64,000 nucleotides of DNA from JALOKP01 sp963800865 (GTDB lineage Bacteria > Acidobacteriota > Polarisedimenticolia > J045). The notes below the pieces were generated by a model. It saw only the letters and a program-made list of their open reading frames with translations. It had not been told where the DNA came from and searched no databases. Of this stretch, positions 34,915-44,283 are shown in pieces. Both the position numbers and the translations under genes were made by a program. The stretch covers positions 191,926 through 255,925 of the forward strand of contig CAWDCL010000003.1 in assembly GCA_963800865.1 (NCBI GenBank), in the 5' to 3' direction. How positions within the stretch are numbered: position 1 is the stretch's first letter; each line of letters begins with the position of its first letter.

Positions 34915-36100
34915 ACCGCCATGATCGCGCGAGGATGCTCAACCGCGCTTCTGCCGTCGCCCGGGCTCTCCTCGCGATCTTCGCCAGCCGGACCGACCTG
35001 ATCCTCGAGAACCTCGCGCTCCGACAGCAGCTTTCCGTCCTCCGACGGAAGCACCCTCGACCTCGTCTCCGCGCTTCCGATCGATTCTTCTGGCTTACCC
35101 TGCGCCGCGGGTGGCCGCGATGGAAGGAGACGCTCGCCATCGTCCAGCCCGAGACCGTCATCCGCTGGCATCGTGAGGGCTTCAGGCGGTACTGGCGCTG
35201 GAAGTCGCGGCGCCGCGCGTCCACGGCGAGATCCAGAAGCTCGGTCTTGAGGTCTCCGAACGCACGGTCTCGCGCCCTATGCCCCGGCGCCCGACTGATC
35301 CCGACGCACGGCAACGATGGCGCACCTTTCTCGCCAACCACCGCGAGGCCATCGCCGCGATCGACTTCTTCACGGTCCCCACCGCCACGTTCCGTGTGCT
35401 CTACATCTTCTTCATCGTCCACCACGCTCGGCGCGTACTGTTGCACTTCCGTATCACCGGCCATCCGACGGCGGCCTGGATCACGCAACAACTCCGCGAG
35501 GCGTTCCCCTACGACCAGGCACCGCGCTACCTGATCCTCGACCGTGACGCCAAGTACGGCAACGAGGTGATCATCGCGATCCGCCCCATGGGCATCGAAC
35601 GAAAGCAGATCACGGCGCGCAGTCCCTGGCAGAACGGAGTCGCCGAGAGGTTCGTAGGCACCGCACGCCGCGATCTCCTCGACCACGTCATCGTCCTCAA
35701 CGAGAAACACCTCCAGCGCCTTCTGGCCTGCTTCGCCTCGTACTACCTCAACGACCGGACGCACTTGTCCCTGGAGAAGGATGCGCCCGCGGTGCGAGCC
35801 GTGGAGCCGAAGCCGCATCCAGCCGCCGAGATCATCGCTCTACTTCGCCTCGGCGGGCTTCATCATCGCTACGCTTGGCGTCGCGCGGCATGACGGTTCC
35901 GCTCGACAAGTCCATTGACGCGGTCTCGTCGTGGGGCTCGTGTGCCTTTGCGGAAGGCAAACCTCCGCCGTCTCTGTCAGCCGATGGGCATGATAGTCGC
36001 CGGCACACGCAGGGCACGTTCGGCCGGCCTGATTGTCTGCCAACCCAAGCCGCGTGAATCATCAGCAATGCGCGGACTCGATCTTGGCGAAGGACAACAA
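34915..36100 (+). mobile_element. Integrase-type insertion element (IS481/IS3-like), copy A
   Basis: Includes the pseudogene at 34935-35893 and a 200-bp 3' non-coding tail ending near gcgcggactcgatcttggcgaa (36068-36089). The tail extent is inferred from similarity with copy B (44999-45325). The left end is not defined: no inverted repeat could be matched by eye. Fragments of the same element occur at 44999-45325, 52437-52460 and 57262-57365. Confidence 0.7.
34935..35893 (+). pseudogene. Integrase-type (rve) IS transposase with internal deletion
   Basis: N-terminal part from ATG 34935: LILENLALRQQLSVLRRKHP then ETVIRWHREGFRRYWRWKSR. At about 35212 the frame shifts and roughly 26 codons expected between the HTH region and VHGEIQKLGLEVSERTVSRP are missing. 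The catalytic core resumes: AIDFFTVPTATFRVLYIFFI (first Asp), YLILDRDAKYG (second Asp), RSPWQNGVAERFVGTARRDL (Glu), ending GGLHHRYAWRRAA-stop at 35893. From ATG 35279 a 204-residue protein with all three DDE residues is still open, but without its N-terminal DNA-binding part. Confidence 0.82.
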
Positions 36101-36209
36101 CCGTGTGCCCTTCCGAACTCCACCCGACGATGCTACCATGAGCGCGTGATCAAGCGCGTGGTTGCGCCAAATGGCTGCCAAGTAGCCGCCTACATTAGGG
36201 GTTCGGCCC

Positions 36210-37778
36210 ATGATAACCCAGTTGATACGTTGGACGATGCGCGGCGTCATCGCAATCGCCCTGGTTGCAGCGACCATGCTCGGTATACGCGCATACCAAT
36301 CACGGAGCTTTCCGGCGCTTGAACCCTGGCATACCTTCGTGCCAGATGAGTTGAGCGCGAAGCAGATGGATGCGGCAGATTGGCCTGCCTATCTGAAAGC
36401 GGAGCAGCGAATTCTCGAATCGGTACGAACCAATGTCACCGACAAGCTCACGGCGCGTCAGAAGAAGCCCTTCAATCGCTATTTCGATGGAAGCATCGTT
36501 TATCCGGCGCACTTCGCGCAGGACTGGAATCGCTCCTATGTGCTCGAGCCGGCCGACAAGCCGGTCGGGGCGGTGGTGCTATTGCACGGTCTGACCGACT
36601 CGCCCTACAGCCTGCGCCATATTGCGCGCAGCTATGTCGCCCGCGGTTTCGTTGCGGTCGCGATCAGACTGCCCGGACACGGCACCGTACCCGCCGGCCT
36701 TTCAACAGTTGACTGGGAAGAGTGGATGGCGGCGACGCGTCTGGCAGTCAGGGAAGCGCGTCGACGTACCGACGCCAAGGCCCCCCTGCATCTGGTCGGA
36801 TTCTCCAATGGCGGCGCACTCGCCGTGAAATATGCACTCGACGCAATCGAAGACCAGCGGTTGGCCCGCCCGGATCGCATTGTGTTGCTTTCCCCGATGA
36901 TCGGCATTACCCGTTTCGCACGCTTCGCCGGCCTTGCCGGACTCCCCGCATTCTTGCCTTCATTTGCCAAGGCGGCGTGGCTGGGCATAGTACCCGAATT
37001 CAATCCTTTCAAATACAACTCGTTTCCGGTTAATGGCGGCCGGCAGGCGCACCGGCTGACGCAGGTGTTGCAACAAGAGATCGCGCGCGTGGAGCGCGCC
37101 AACAAGCTGGCGGATATTGCACCCATTCTGACTTTCCAGTCCGTGGCGGACTTCACTGTCAGCACACCGGCAATCGTGACTGCGCTATATGCCCATCTGC
37201 CCGAGAACGGCAGCGAACTGGTACTATTTGACGTAAACCGCACGATCATGTTCGGCCCGCTCTTGCGCGAATCCGCATACCGGGCGCTGGAGCGAATAGT
37301 GCCGAAAGCCCCGCAGCGCTATCGAATCACGGTGGTTACGAACAACAAAACCGACAACGCAACAACAGTGGTTCGCAGCATCGCAGCAGGCCAGGTTACA
37401 GAAGAGCTTCGCGTGCTCGACGTGCCCTACCCGCCTGAAGTGTTTTCACTTTCGCATGTCGCCATTCCATTCCCGCTGACCGACTCGCTCTACGGGCTCA
37501 AGCCGGGGACGGATGAATCGTTCGGAGTGAATCTAGGGACCATGGTCCCGCGGGGTGAACGAGGTGCTTTGCTGGTCAACATGGACTTCCTGTCTCGAAT
37601 TGCGTCAAATCCCTTTTTTGCGTTCGTTCTCGAGAGAATCGAAGCGGGGATAGACCAGCCCCCGGTCCGCGCGACGCTTCCTGGTGCGGCCTACGTGCCG
37701 GAAACGGCATCAGACGAAATCGCAGAGGATGCGACGGCCGAGGAACACGTGACGACGGAGTCGTCTTTCGATCCGTAA
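36210..37778 (+). CDS. Membrane-anchored alpha/beta hydrolase
   Basis: 522 residues with an N-terminal anchor (IRWTMRGVIAIALVAATMLG) and an alpha/beta-hydrolase fold. AVVLLHGLTDSPYSLRHIAR holds the oxyanion HG motif, LVGFSNGGALAVKYAL the nucleophilic Ser (G-F-S-N-G), and FSLSHVAIPFP probably the catalytic His. It is longer than usual by a C-terminal extension of about 60 acidic residues. AGGGG precedes ATG 36210. The DNA is clearly more A/T-rich than its surroundings and the gene follows an IS, so it probably arrived with the ceramidase-like neighbour, to which it is convergent (stop codons 3 bases apart). Serine-esterase or lipase-like activity is likely. Confidence 0.85.
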   Translation: MITQLIRWTMRGVIAIALVAATMLGIRAYQSRSFPALEPWHTFVPDELSAKQMDAADWPAYLKAEQRILESVRTNVTDKLTARQKKPFNRYFDGSIVYPAHFAQDWNRSYVLEPADKPVGAVVLLHGLTDSPYSLRHIARSYVARGFVAVAIRLPGHGTVPAGLSTVDWEEWMAATRLAVREARRRTDAKAPLHLVGFSNGGALAVKYALDAIEDQRLARPDRIVLLSPMIGITRFARFAGLAGLPAFLPSFAKAAWLGIVPEFNPFKYNSFPVNGGRQAHRLTQVLQQEIARVERANKLADIAPILTFQSVADFTVSTPAIVTALYAHLPENGSELVLFDVNRTIMFGPLLRESAYRALERIVPKAPQRYRITVVTNNKTDNATTVVRSIAAGQVTEELRVLDVPYPPEVFSLSHVAIPFPLTDSLYGLKPGTDESFGVNLGTMVPRGERGALLVNMDFLSRIASNPFFAFVLERIEAGIDQPPVRATLPGAAYVPETASDEIAEDATAEEHVTTESSFDP

Positions 37779-37781
37779 CGG

Positions 37782-38549
37782 TCAGACTGTGTCGTTCAAA
37801 CGTCGATGCACCAGCATGTGATACACCGCCGCAGCGGCGCCGGCTGCGGCGAGATGCTTGAGCGTGTGTCCGCTGACCAGGCCGCCGACAGACAGGACTT
37901 GTGCGTCGAAGGTCTCGAGCACTTTGCTTGCCAGATACAGGGCGAGTGCCCAGTAGATATCACCTCCCCGGGTGTAGCGAGATGGACGGAGCAGAGTCAG
38001 TAACAGCAGGACCGCGACTGAATATGCCTGGAGAATTCCGTATGGCAGTACATTGCCCACACCCATGCGTTCTGTGGCACGCCAGTAGAATACCGAGAGC
38101 GCTCCAAGCAACAGCAGCGGACCCAACAGCGCAAGACCGGCCCGGCGTTCGATCCGATCGACGACCTGGCTCGAGATCAGAGACATGAACGCAATCGTCA
38201 TCGGCAATCGATCCCAGAACAAGCGCTCATTGTCCGGGGCCAGATGATAGTACGAAGAGCCGATCGCCGTCAGTAGCGTACCGGCAAAGAAGAGGGCATA
38301 CGGCAACCGCTCGCTCCGGGATTCGAAACGCGCGCCGTCACCGAGGACGGCGATCAATCCGGCGATCCCGACGATGAGGAATCCAATATTGGAAGCGACA
38401 TCAAGGACATTGTGAATCCCATAGGCCTGCCGCTGATCGGCGAAAGCATGGTATTCGAGGGGTTGCCGCATGGCCGGCAAGAGGAGCGCGGCAGAGGCGG
38501 TGGCCATGGTAAAGGCGATAATCCACCCGGTTCGTTTTGGAATGTTCAC
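37782..38549 (-). CDS. Alkaline ceramidase-like (CREST family) membrane hydrolase
   Basis: 255-residue protein with seven membrane helices and the CREST-superfamily signature residues: H in YGIHNVLDVASNIGFLIVG with conserved N and D, S-x3-H in GSSYYHLAPDNERLFWDRLP, and the late H-x3-H in GHTLKHLAAAGAAAAVYHML. Such proteins are Zn-dependent amide hydrolases of sphingolipid-like substrates. The start is taken as GTG 38549 (VNIPKRTGW), where the membrane protein begins; the ribosome site is weak. It converges with the hydrolase at 36210 and shares its A/T-rich composition. Confidence 0.8.
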   Translation of the reverse strand: MNIPKRTGWIIAFTMATASAALLLPAMRQPLEYHAFADQRQAYGIHNVLDVASNIGFLIVGIAGLIAVLGDGARFESRSERLPYALFFAGTLLTAIGSSYYHLAPDNERLFWDRLPMTIAFMSLISSQVVDRIERRAGLALLGPLLLLGALSVFYWRATERMGVGNVLPYGILQAYSVAVLLLLTLLRPSRYTRGGDIYWALALYLASKVLETFDAQVLSVGGLVSGHTLKHLAAAGAAAAVYHMLVHRRLNDTV

Positions 38550-38799
38550 GGACCGACACCTGCGGGTCGCGGCGTGACGGTGGGTGCCCGCTCGCCGTCG
38601 GCGCGACGCAGATCGAGCAGAACATCTTGCAGGGCGCACATGCTCGCCGTTCCCAGCGCCGAAGGAAAGTCCTTTTCCTGCTTCATGGAGCCCCTACCAG
38701 GAGAGGTCATGCGCGTGCGTGCCGCCGGCCCGCTGGGTAACCGATCGCGGTGTTGCTGATAAGTGGCGCGGAAGCTGCTTCAGGCTGCGAGTGAGGCCC

Positions 38800-39243
38800 A
38801 TGCCCTGCTGCGGAGGCTGGGGCGGCGTCGCTTCGCACCGCAGGCCAATCGTCATCAACAATACCGGCAACGTCAACATCGGCAACCGCGTCAACATCGG
38901 CAACCGCGTGAGCACCAGGAACCGCCCTGGCGGCGCCCGTCCGCTGCCGGCGGTCGTCCTGAACAACCGGTTCGACAACAGCTACAACCGGCCGGAAAAC
39001 CGGCCGCGTATCGCCGACCGCGCCACGGTGGGCGGGAATCCGCGAAACGCCGCCCAGGCTGGCGCCCCCCGACCGGGGACTGCGGGCGGCAACGTGGCGG
39101 CGGGACAGATTCGTCAGCGCATCGACACCGCGGATCTGAACCGCGCGGCCGCCGCCAGGGATCGCGGCAACGTGCGCGAAGCGATCCGGCCGAATCCCGC
39201 GCCGTTGCGGCCGCCCGGCACGCCGCAGCCGGCGGGGCGGTGA
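38800..39243 (+). CDS. Asn/Gly/Arg-rich C-terminal part of a probable envelope protein
   Basis: 148 codons from ATG 38800: PIVINNTGNVNIGNRVNIGN with near-repeats, then NRFDNSYNRPENRPRIADRA and a Pro/Arg-rich end. This resembles the disordered C-terminus of DUF3300-type or related exported proteins (YNRPENR-x-R-x-ADRA). The N-terminal secreted part and a signal sequence are missing, so it is probably a 3' remnant, though the frame is intact. Low-complexity composition; function unknown. Confidence 0.5.
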   Translation: MPCCGGWGGVASHRRPIVINNTGNVNIGNRVNIGNRVSTRNRPGGARPLPAVVLNNRFDNSYNRPENRPRIADRATVGGNPRNAAQAGAPRPGTAGGNVAAGQIRQRIDTADLNRAAAARDRGNVREAIRPNPAPLRPPGTPQPAGR

Positions 39244-39415
39244 TCTGTCGGGTACCGGGTCGGCGGGCCACACGTACCGGCACACGATGGTCAATCGAGA
39301 TTGCCGCCGGCCGGTGATGGCGATAGAATCGGCAGACGGGGCGGTCACCCGTGATTGAGAGAACGTGCGCCGTCCCGGTCGGGCGGAGCGAGGGCAGGAG
39401 ATGCAGGAGGGGCAG

Positions 39416-40012
39416 ATGAGATCATTCGTGGTCGTGCTAGCTGTCGCGATGTGTCTGGCTGTTGGGCCCGTGGCGGCGCAGGACGCCGTGAAGACGCCGA
39501 TGACGTTCACCGCGTTCGCCGTCAACCTGAACCAGCCCCCGTCGTTGGGCGGCCAGCGGCTCCCGTCGACGGGTGTCCTCCAGATCACGCTGGATCGGTT
39601 CTCATCCAGCGAGGAACGCGCGACGCTGGTGGCCGCCTTCAAAGAGGGCGGGCAGAACGCGCTGCTCAGGGCGTTGCAGCAGGTGAACGAGAGGGTCGGC
39701 TTCATCCGGAAGTCTGGCTCCCTGGGTTGGGATCTGCGGTTCGCCTTCCGGGAAGTCAATGACGATGGCACGAGCCGCATCATCATCGCCACGGACCGGC
39801 GGATCGGGTTCTGGGAGACGCGCGATCTTCCGCGCGTCAGCAACTTCCCATTCACGCTCATCGAGATTCACCTCGACAAGGCAGGCAGCGGCGAGGGCCG
39901 GATGGCGGTGGCCGCCAGGATTCAAACCGCCCGGGACGGGGAAACGATCGTCATCGAGAACTATGGCACTTCGCCGGTCGCCCTGAACAACATCACGATG
40001 GCCTCGCGGTAG
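39416..40012 (+). CDS. Exported hypothetical protein
   Basis: 198 residues. A signal peptide (SFVVVLAVAMCLAVGPVAA-Q) is followed by a beta-rich domain: MTFTAFAVNLNQPPSLGGQR, TGVLQITLDRFSSSEERATL, LRFAFREVNDDGTSRIIIAT. AGGAGG at 39405-39410, 5 bases before ATG 39416, decides this start over an earlier frame opening. The pattern is reminiscent of a small exported family in acidobacteria, but I cannot name it. Followed by two more exported-protein genes on the same strand; gaps of 101 and 44 bases allow co-transcription. Confidence 0.8.
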   Translation: MRSFVVVLAVAMCLAVGPVAAQDAVKTPMTFTAFAVNLNQPPSLGGQRLPSTGVLQITLDRFSSSEERATLVAAFKEGGQNALLRALQQVNERVGFIRKSGSLGWDLRFAFREVNDDGTSRIIIATDRRIGFWETRDLPRVSNFPFTLIEIHLDKAGSGEGRMAVAARIQTARDGETIVIENYGTSPVALNNITMASR

Positions 40013-40113
40013 CCCTCGACGCGCTGGCCTCCAGGCCGCCCGGGCGGAGCGGACTGACGGGGACTCGCCCGTCTCTCCGTTACCTGCGCCGTAACTCGAG
40101 CCAAGGAGCGAGT

Positions 40114-40755
40114 ATGTATCGCACAGCGAGAGCCGTCTCGGTGATGGCCGCGGTCCTCACCGCGGCAGCCTGCGCCACGACCACATTCCAGTCCACCTGG
40201 AAGGCGCCCGAGGTCGGGCCGTTGAACTTCAGGGGCGCGAAGGTGGCCGCGCTCGTCATCAGCAGCAGCAGCGGGTTTCGCCTCCCCGCCGAGGACGAGC
40301 TCGCCCGGCAGATCACCGCACAGGGTGCGGTAGGGGTCGCCGCCTACACCATCGTCCCTGAGGACGCGATCAGGGACCCGGAGAGATCCAAGGCCCTGAT
40401 GGAGAAGGCCGGCGTCGTGGGCGTCGTCTCCATGCGGGTCGTGAGCAACGAGCAGCGGATCACCGCCACGCCGAGCACCTTCTGGGGCGGCCCCCCCTAT
40501 TCCGCGTTCTGGGGGCGGCCCGGCTGGGGACGGCCCGGCTACTGGGGCTGGGGCTGGGGCTTCGCCTACGCCCCCGTGATCCAGACCGACACGTTCGTCT
40601 CCGTCGAGACCCTGATCTTCGACCTCTCCCAGGACAAGCTGGTCTGGGTCGCCACCAGCCAGACCATGAACCCCTCCGACGTCCAGGGCCTCGTCCGGGA
40701 TCTCGCGCGCGCGTCGGCGTCCCAGCTGCGGAGGCAGGGCCTCATCCAGCAATAG
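40114..40755 (+). CDS. Probable lipoprotein (DUF4136-like)
   Basis: 213 residues. N-terminus MYRTARAVSVMAAVLTAAAC gives a signal peptide with a plausible lipobox Cys at 20. The mature part starts FQSTWKAPEVGPLNF and has an alpha/beta pattern (KVAALVISSSSGFRLPAEDE) followed by a Gly/Trp/Pro-rich loop (WGRPGWGRPGYWGWGWG, about 135-155) and a C-terminal segment LIFDLSQDKLVWVATSQTMN. The FQS-x-W start and KLVW end recall DUF4136 lipoproteins. AAGGAG lies ahead of ATG 40114. Confidence 0.75.
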   Translation: MYRTARAVSVMAAVLTAAACATTTFQSTWKAPEVGPLNFRGAKVAALVISSSSGFRLPAEDELARQITAQGAVGVAAYTIVPEDAIRDPERSKALMEKAGVVGVVSMRVVSNEQRITATPSTFWGGPPYSAFWGRPGWGRPGYWGWGWGFAYAPVIQTDTFVSVETLIFDLSQDKLVWVATSQTMNPSDVQGLVRDLARASASQLRRQGLIQQ

Positions 40756-40799
40756 CCTGCTCCAGACAGCCTGGCACTCCAGGAAAGGGAGAAGAGCCG

Positions 40800-41876
40800 A
40801 TGATCAAGGTGTGTGCGCCGCTCATCGCGTGCGCCGTTCTGGCCGTGCCGGCGTTTGCCCAAGAACCGCTCATGTGCTTCGGCAACGAGCCCAGCTGGAA
40901 AGTCGATCTCACCACCCCGGGGGTCGCGAAGGCAGCGGTCATGGGCGAGGAGACGAAGACCTACCGCGGCGGGCCGACGCGCAACGAGCTGCTGAAGGAG
41001 ACGCTCTGGCGCGGGTCGCCCGACGCCGGCCGCGACCTGGTCCTGTTCCTGAGCGACAAGCCGTGCAGCGACCAGATGTCGGACGTCGTGCACCCCGTCA
41101 CCGCGCGCGTATCGTTCCCGGACCTGCGCTTCTTCGTCGGGTGTTGCCGCATCGTCACCGGCTCGGGGGGTGACGGGACGGCGGCGACGGCACCGCCGCT
41201 CGAGGGGACGGCCTGGCGGCTCGAGAGCCTTCCCGGCAAGGACGCGAAGGCCCTCGGGGCCGTGCGCCAGCCGCTGACGGTGCGGTTCGAGGCCGGCCGC
41301 GTGTCGGGCTTCTCGGGCTGCAACCGGCTCGTGGGCTCGTACAAGGTCGAGGCCGGCGTCCTGACGCCGTCCCAGCTCGCCGGGACCATGATGGCGTGCC
41401 CCGAGCCCGCGATGGCGCTCGAGTCCGCGTTCCGCGCGGCGCTCGGGGGACCGCTGCGCTACTCGGTCACGGGTGACCGGCTCAGCCTGAAACCCGCCTC
41501 CGGCGAGCCGCTCGTGTTCGTCGCCGAGGTCCAGAAGCTCGACGGCGGCTGGCAGGTCAACGGCTTCAACAACGGCCGCGACGCGGTCGTGGGCCTCGGG
41601 GGGGACGCGCCCATCACGCTCTCCTTCGAGAATGGCGCCGTCTCCGGGGACGCGGGCTGCAACACGCTTCGTGGGACCTACGCGGTGGACGGGCAACGCG
41701 TGACGATCGGGCCCCTGGCGACGACCCGCAAGGCCTGCGCCGAGGAGGTCATGAAGCAGGAGCGCGAGTTCCTCGCCGCGCTCGTGTCGGCAACCACGTG
41801 GAGCGTCGAGGGCGACACGCTGGACATGCACCGCGCCGACGGCCAGCGCGCGGTGATGGCGGTCAGGAAGAAGTAG
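40800..41876 (+). CDS. Periplasmic protein with two META (HslJ-like) domains
   Basis: 358 residues. Signal peptide (to AFA-Q21), an N-terminal about 100-residue module starting LMCFGNEPSWKVDL as in COG3650-like proteins, then two META domains. The first, about 133-240, contains W-x-L-E-S-L and SGFSGCNRLVGSYKVEAGVL; the second, about 243-355, contains SGDAGCNTLRGTYAVDGQRV. GCN-x-L-x-G-x-Y is the META hallmark. Such proteins are linked to heat, novobiocin or motility phenotypes in E. coli (HslJ), with no known enzymatic activity. GGGAGAAG precedes the ATG. Confidence 0.87.
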   Translation: MIKVCAPLIACAVLAVPAFAQEPLMCFGNEPSWKVDLTTPGVAKAAVMGEETKTYRGGPTRNELLKETLWRGSPDAGRDLVLFLSDKPCSDQMSDVVHPVTARVSFPDLRFFVGCCRIVTGSGGDGTAATAPPLEGTAWRLESLPGKDAKALGAVRQPLTVRFEAGRVSGFSGCNRLVGSYKVEAGVLTPSQLAGTMMACPEPAMALESAFRAALGGPLRYSVTGDRLSLKPASGEPLVFVAEVQKLDGGWQVNGFNNGRDAVVGLGGDAPITLSFENGAVSGDAGCNTLRGTYAVDGQRVTIGPLATTRKACAEEVMKQEREFLAALVSATTWSVEGDTLDMHRADGQRAVMAVRKK

Positions 41877-42159
41877 CGCCCGGCGTCCCGGGGCGCGCGG
41901 CGAAAGCACCCTGGAGGGGAACGATACCCGACACGGTGAAGAGCGACCTGGCGATGGACCTGGGCGGGCCGGGCTCGGTGGCATTCGGCGTGGTGCTCCT
42001 CGCGCGGCCTGTCGCGCGGTGCCACGGCTCGCAGGGTCCCCGGCTCGCGAGCCATCAATCGTCCTGCTCTTCAAGGTGCAGAACCTCACGTTGGTGACGG
42101 TCTCGCTGTCCGCGGCGAGTGTCACGCTTCCGATCTCCGTTCTGGTCCTCTCGATCTGC

Positions 42160-42388
42160 GCGCTGGGCAGTGGGCGACCACCACACCGAGGAGATCGACC
42201 CGGAAAACACCCCGCTCCTGATCGTCCGGCTGGCCAACGAGGCCTGCCACCGGCTCGGGATCGGGATCGCGCACGACCCGTCGATCGTGCTCTCGGCGAC
42301 GGCCGAGGCGCACCAGCTCGGTGCGACCGAGGTCGTGCTGGCGGAGCTCGAGATCACGCTCGAGGACTCGGTTGCGACGCCCGCCTGA
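42160..42388 (+). pseudogene. 3' stub of an HDOD-domain gene
   Basis: The frame ends with EIDPENTPLLIVRLANEACH then RLGIGIAHDPSIVLSATAEA and LGATEVVLAELEITLEDSVA, matching the C-terminus of HDOD (HD-related output) signalling proteins. The first three quarters and the start are absent; upstream to 41877 no gene is recognised. Confidence 0.6.
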
Positions 42389-42414
42389 GGCGGCATATGC
42401 TCATTTTTTCCTTC

Positions 42415-42443
42415 CCCGGGGCCGCCGAAGGGCCGGCCCCGGG
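42415..42443 (+). promoter_or_regulatory. Hairpin in the leader of the outer-membrane gene
   Basis: 9-bp perfect stem CCCGGGGCC (42415-42423) and GGCCCCGGG (42435-42443), loop 11, eight bases before the ribosome site of the gene at 42461. A T run lies on the wrong side for a plus-strand terminator, so a leader structure is more likely. Function unproven. Confidence 0.35.
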
Positions 42444-42460
42444 TGGTTCGCGAGGAATCG

Positions 42461-43324
42461 ATGAGATACGAGAAGCGCCCCTGGACGATCGTAGTCGGCG
42501 CCCTGCTGGCCGCCGGCCTTTCCTTCGCGCCGGCCGCCTCGGCCCAGGAGTCGACCGAGGAGCTGGCCAAGGCGGCGCAGAACCCGGTCGCCGCGATGAT
42601 CAGCCTGCCGTTCCAGAACAACACCAACTTCGGGTACGGCCCGGACAACGACATCCAGAACATCCTCAACATCCAGCCGGTCTGGCCGTTCTCGCTGGGC
42701 GCGAACTGGAACCTGATCACGCGGACGATCCTGCCGGTGATCTATCAGCCGGACCTCACGCTGCCGGTTCGGGTGGCGCCGGGCGTCGTGCAGGACGTGA
42801 CCATCGACGGGGCCTTCGGGCTGGGAGACCTCCTCCCGACCTTCTTCTTCTCGCCGGCCAAGGCAAGCAAGGTGATCTGGGGGATCGGGCCGACCTTCAC
42901 CCTGCCGATCGCGACCGACGACATTCTCGGGTCCGGCAAGTGGAGCGCCGGACCCGCGCTCGTCGTGCTCACGATGCCGGGCCACTGGGTGCTCGGCGTG
43001 CTGGTCAACAACCAGTGGTCGTTCGCCGGCAGCTCGAACCGCGCCGACGTCAACGCGATGGTCCTGCAGTACTTCGTCAACTACAACCTCGCGAAGGGGT
43101 GGTACATCACGAGCGCGCCGATCAACACCGCCAACTGGGAGGCGGACAGCAGCGATCGCTGGACCGTCCCGATCGGCGGCGGCGTGGGACGGATCTTTCG
43201 TGCCGGCAAGCAGCCGATGAACGTCTCGGTCAGCGCCTTCTACAACGTCGTCAAACCGGACAATCTGCCGGCCGCCGACTGGCAGCTGCGGCTTCAGGTC
43301 CAGCTGCTGTTTCCGAAGTCGTAG
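42461..43324 (+). CDS. Outer-membrane beta-barrel, neuromedin-U-like/transporter family
   Basis: 287-residue exported barrel. Signal peptide ends PAASA-Q. The start of the mature protein, ELAKAAQNPVAAMISLPFQN then NTNFGYGPDNDIQNILNIQP, is characteristic of proteins mis-annotated as neuromedin U, found beside sulfatases and DUF1254 genes in several genomes (from memory). It ends LRLQVQLLFPK-S, close to a barrel C-terminal signal. ATG 42461 follows GAGGAA. The sulfatase/DUF1254 operon lies 2-9 kb away on the other strand. Confidence 0.85.
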   Translation: MRYEKRPWTIVVGALLAAGLSFAPAASAQESTEELAKAAQNPVAAMISLPFQNNTNFGYGPDNDIQNILNIQPVWPFSLGANWNLITRTILPVIYQPDLTLPVRVAPGVVQDVTIDGAFGLGDLLPTFFFSPAKASKVIWGIGPTFTLPIATDDILGSGKWSAGPALVVLTMPGHWVLGVLVNNQWSFAGSSNRADVNAMVLQYFVNYNLAKGWYITSAPINTANWEADSSDRWTVPIGGGVGRIFRAGKQPMNVSVSAFYNVVKPDNLPAADWQLRLQVQLLFPKS

Positions 43325-43792
43325 CGACGGCTCGCTCCGGGTCCGCCCCCGGCGCGACGCCAGGCGAACTGCGCTGGCCTGGTGCCAGCCTCCAACGGAA
43401 CGCGCACTGACAGTTCCTTGTTCACCTTGGAACGGCGGACGGACGCGCTTTCAGCCAAGACGACGCGGATTCAGACAACGGTCAGCACCGGGACCGTCAC
43501 GATGAACGAAGCCGTCTCCGGCTTCAGCACCCGGCTCCGGCACACAGACACGGTCCCAGCGGCCGGCGCGCCTTGAGGCCGGACAGGTGGCTGGCGGGGA
43601 CGAGTCCTCGCCCCGCGCGCGCCCCAGGGGCACGGCGGCGGCGTCGTCGATTTCGAGGCGCCTCCTCGCGTCGTCGCGCTCGATGACCCGGAGGTCCGCC
43701 GCGTTGCGGGAGACCGGGTTAAACGGTCGAGCAGCGCCGCCCCACCGCCGGTGGCCGGCCGGACCGGCCCCGGCGGCGGGATGGGCCCGCGT
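43325..43792. other. Intergenic, nothing recognised
   Basis: 468 bases of GC-rich sequence. Short readings on both strands are low-complexity. No repeat from the other families of this window was recognised. Confidence 0.4.
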
Positions 43793-44173
43793 TCAGGCGA
43801 GCGCCTTGGCCTTCAGCTTCGCGAACTCGTCCGGGCTGATCGTGCCGGCGTCGAGGAGTTTCTTGGCGCTCGCGATCTGGTCAGCGGCCGACTGCCCTCC
43901 GGCCACCTGCCGGATGTAGGCCTCCCCGCTGGCCAGCCTCTGCTCTTGTGTGGCCCGCTGCCGCTCCGCCATCCCCGGCCCACGTGTGATCACGTAGGCG
44001 ATCGCGGCCAGCAGCGGCAGGAACACGAGCGCGACGATCCAGACGCCCTTCGCGAACGGCCCGAGTTTCGTGTCCCGGAAGAGGTCGACGACGACCTGGA
44101 ACAGGATCATGAGGTACGCGATGAAGAAGAACGCTTCGAACATCAAGATGAAGACACCCCAGAAATTGCTCAC
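43793..44173 (-). CDS. Small membrane protein: PLDc-N-like helices + SHOCT domain
   Basis: 126 residues. Two membrane helices (FWGVFILMFEAFFFIAYLMI and GVWIVALVFLPLLAAIAYVI), the pattern of the phospholipase D N-terminal anchor, lead to a short linker and a C-terminal SHOCT motif (SAADQIASAKKLLDAGTISP then DEFAKLKAKALA), thought to mediate oligomerisation. GTG 44173 is preceded by AAGGAGA. Function unknown. No operon partner. Confidence 0.85.
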   Translation of the reverse strand: MSNFWGVFILMFEAFFFIAYLMILFQVVVDLFRDTKLGPFAKGVWIVALVFLPLLAAIAYVITRGPGMAERQRATQEQRLASGEAYIRQVAGGQSAADQIASAKKLLDAGTISPDEFAKLKAKALA

Positions 44174-44283
44174 GTCACGTCTCCTTGTGTGGGCGCCGCC
44201 AATTGGCGGCGCGCCCGTGAATTGCCGAACTCCTTGCTCCGCCGAAGCCCAGTGTCCGCCGTCGGAAACGACAGAAAAGCGGC

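Noticed and set aside
38550..38640. Longer N-terminus for the ceramidase-like protein
   Set aside because: The additional 30 residues are Arg-rich with no membrane or signal character and differ in composition; the GTG at 38549 starts the first helix region.
42395..42443. GC-rich hairpin with a T run as a terminator for the HDOD stub
   Set aside because: The T run precedes the stem on the plus strand, the wrong order; on the minus strand it reads as A residues.
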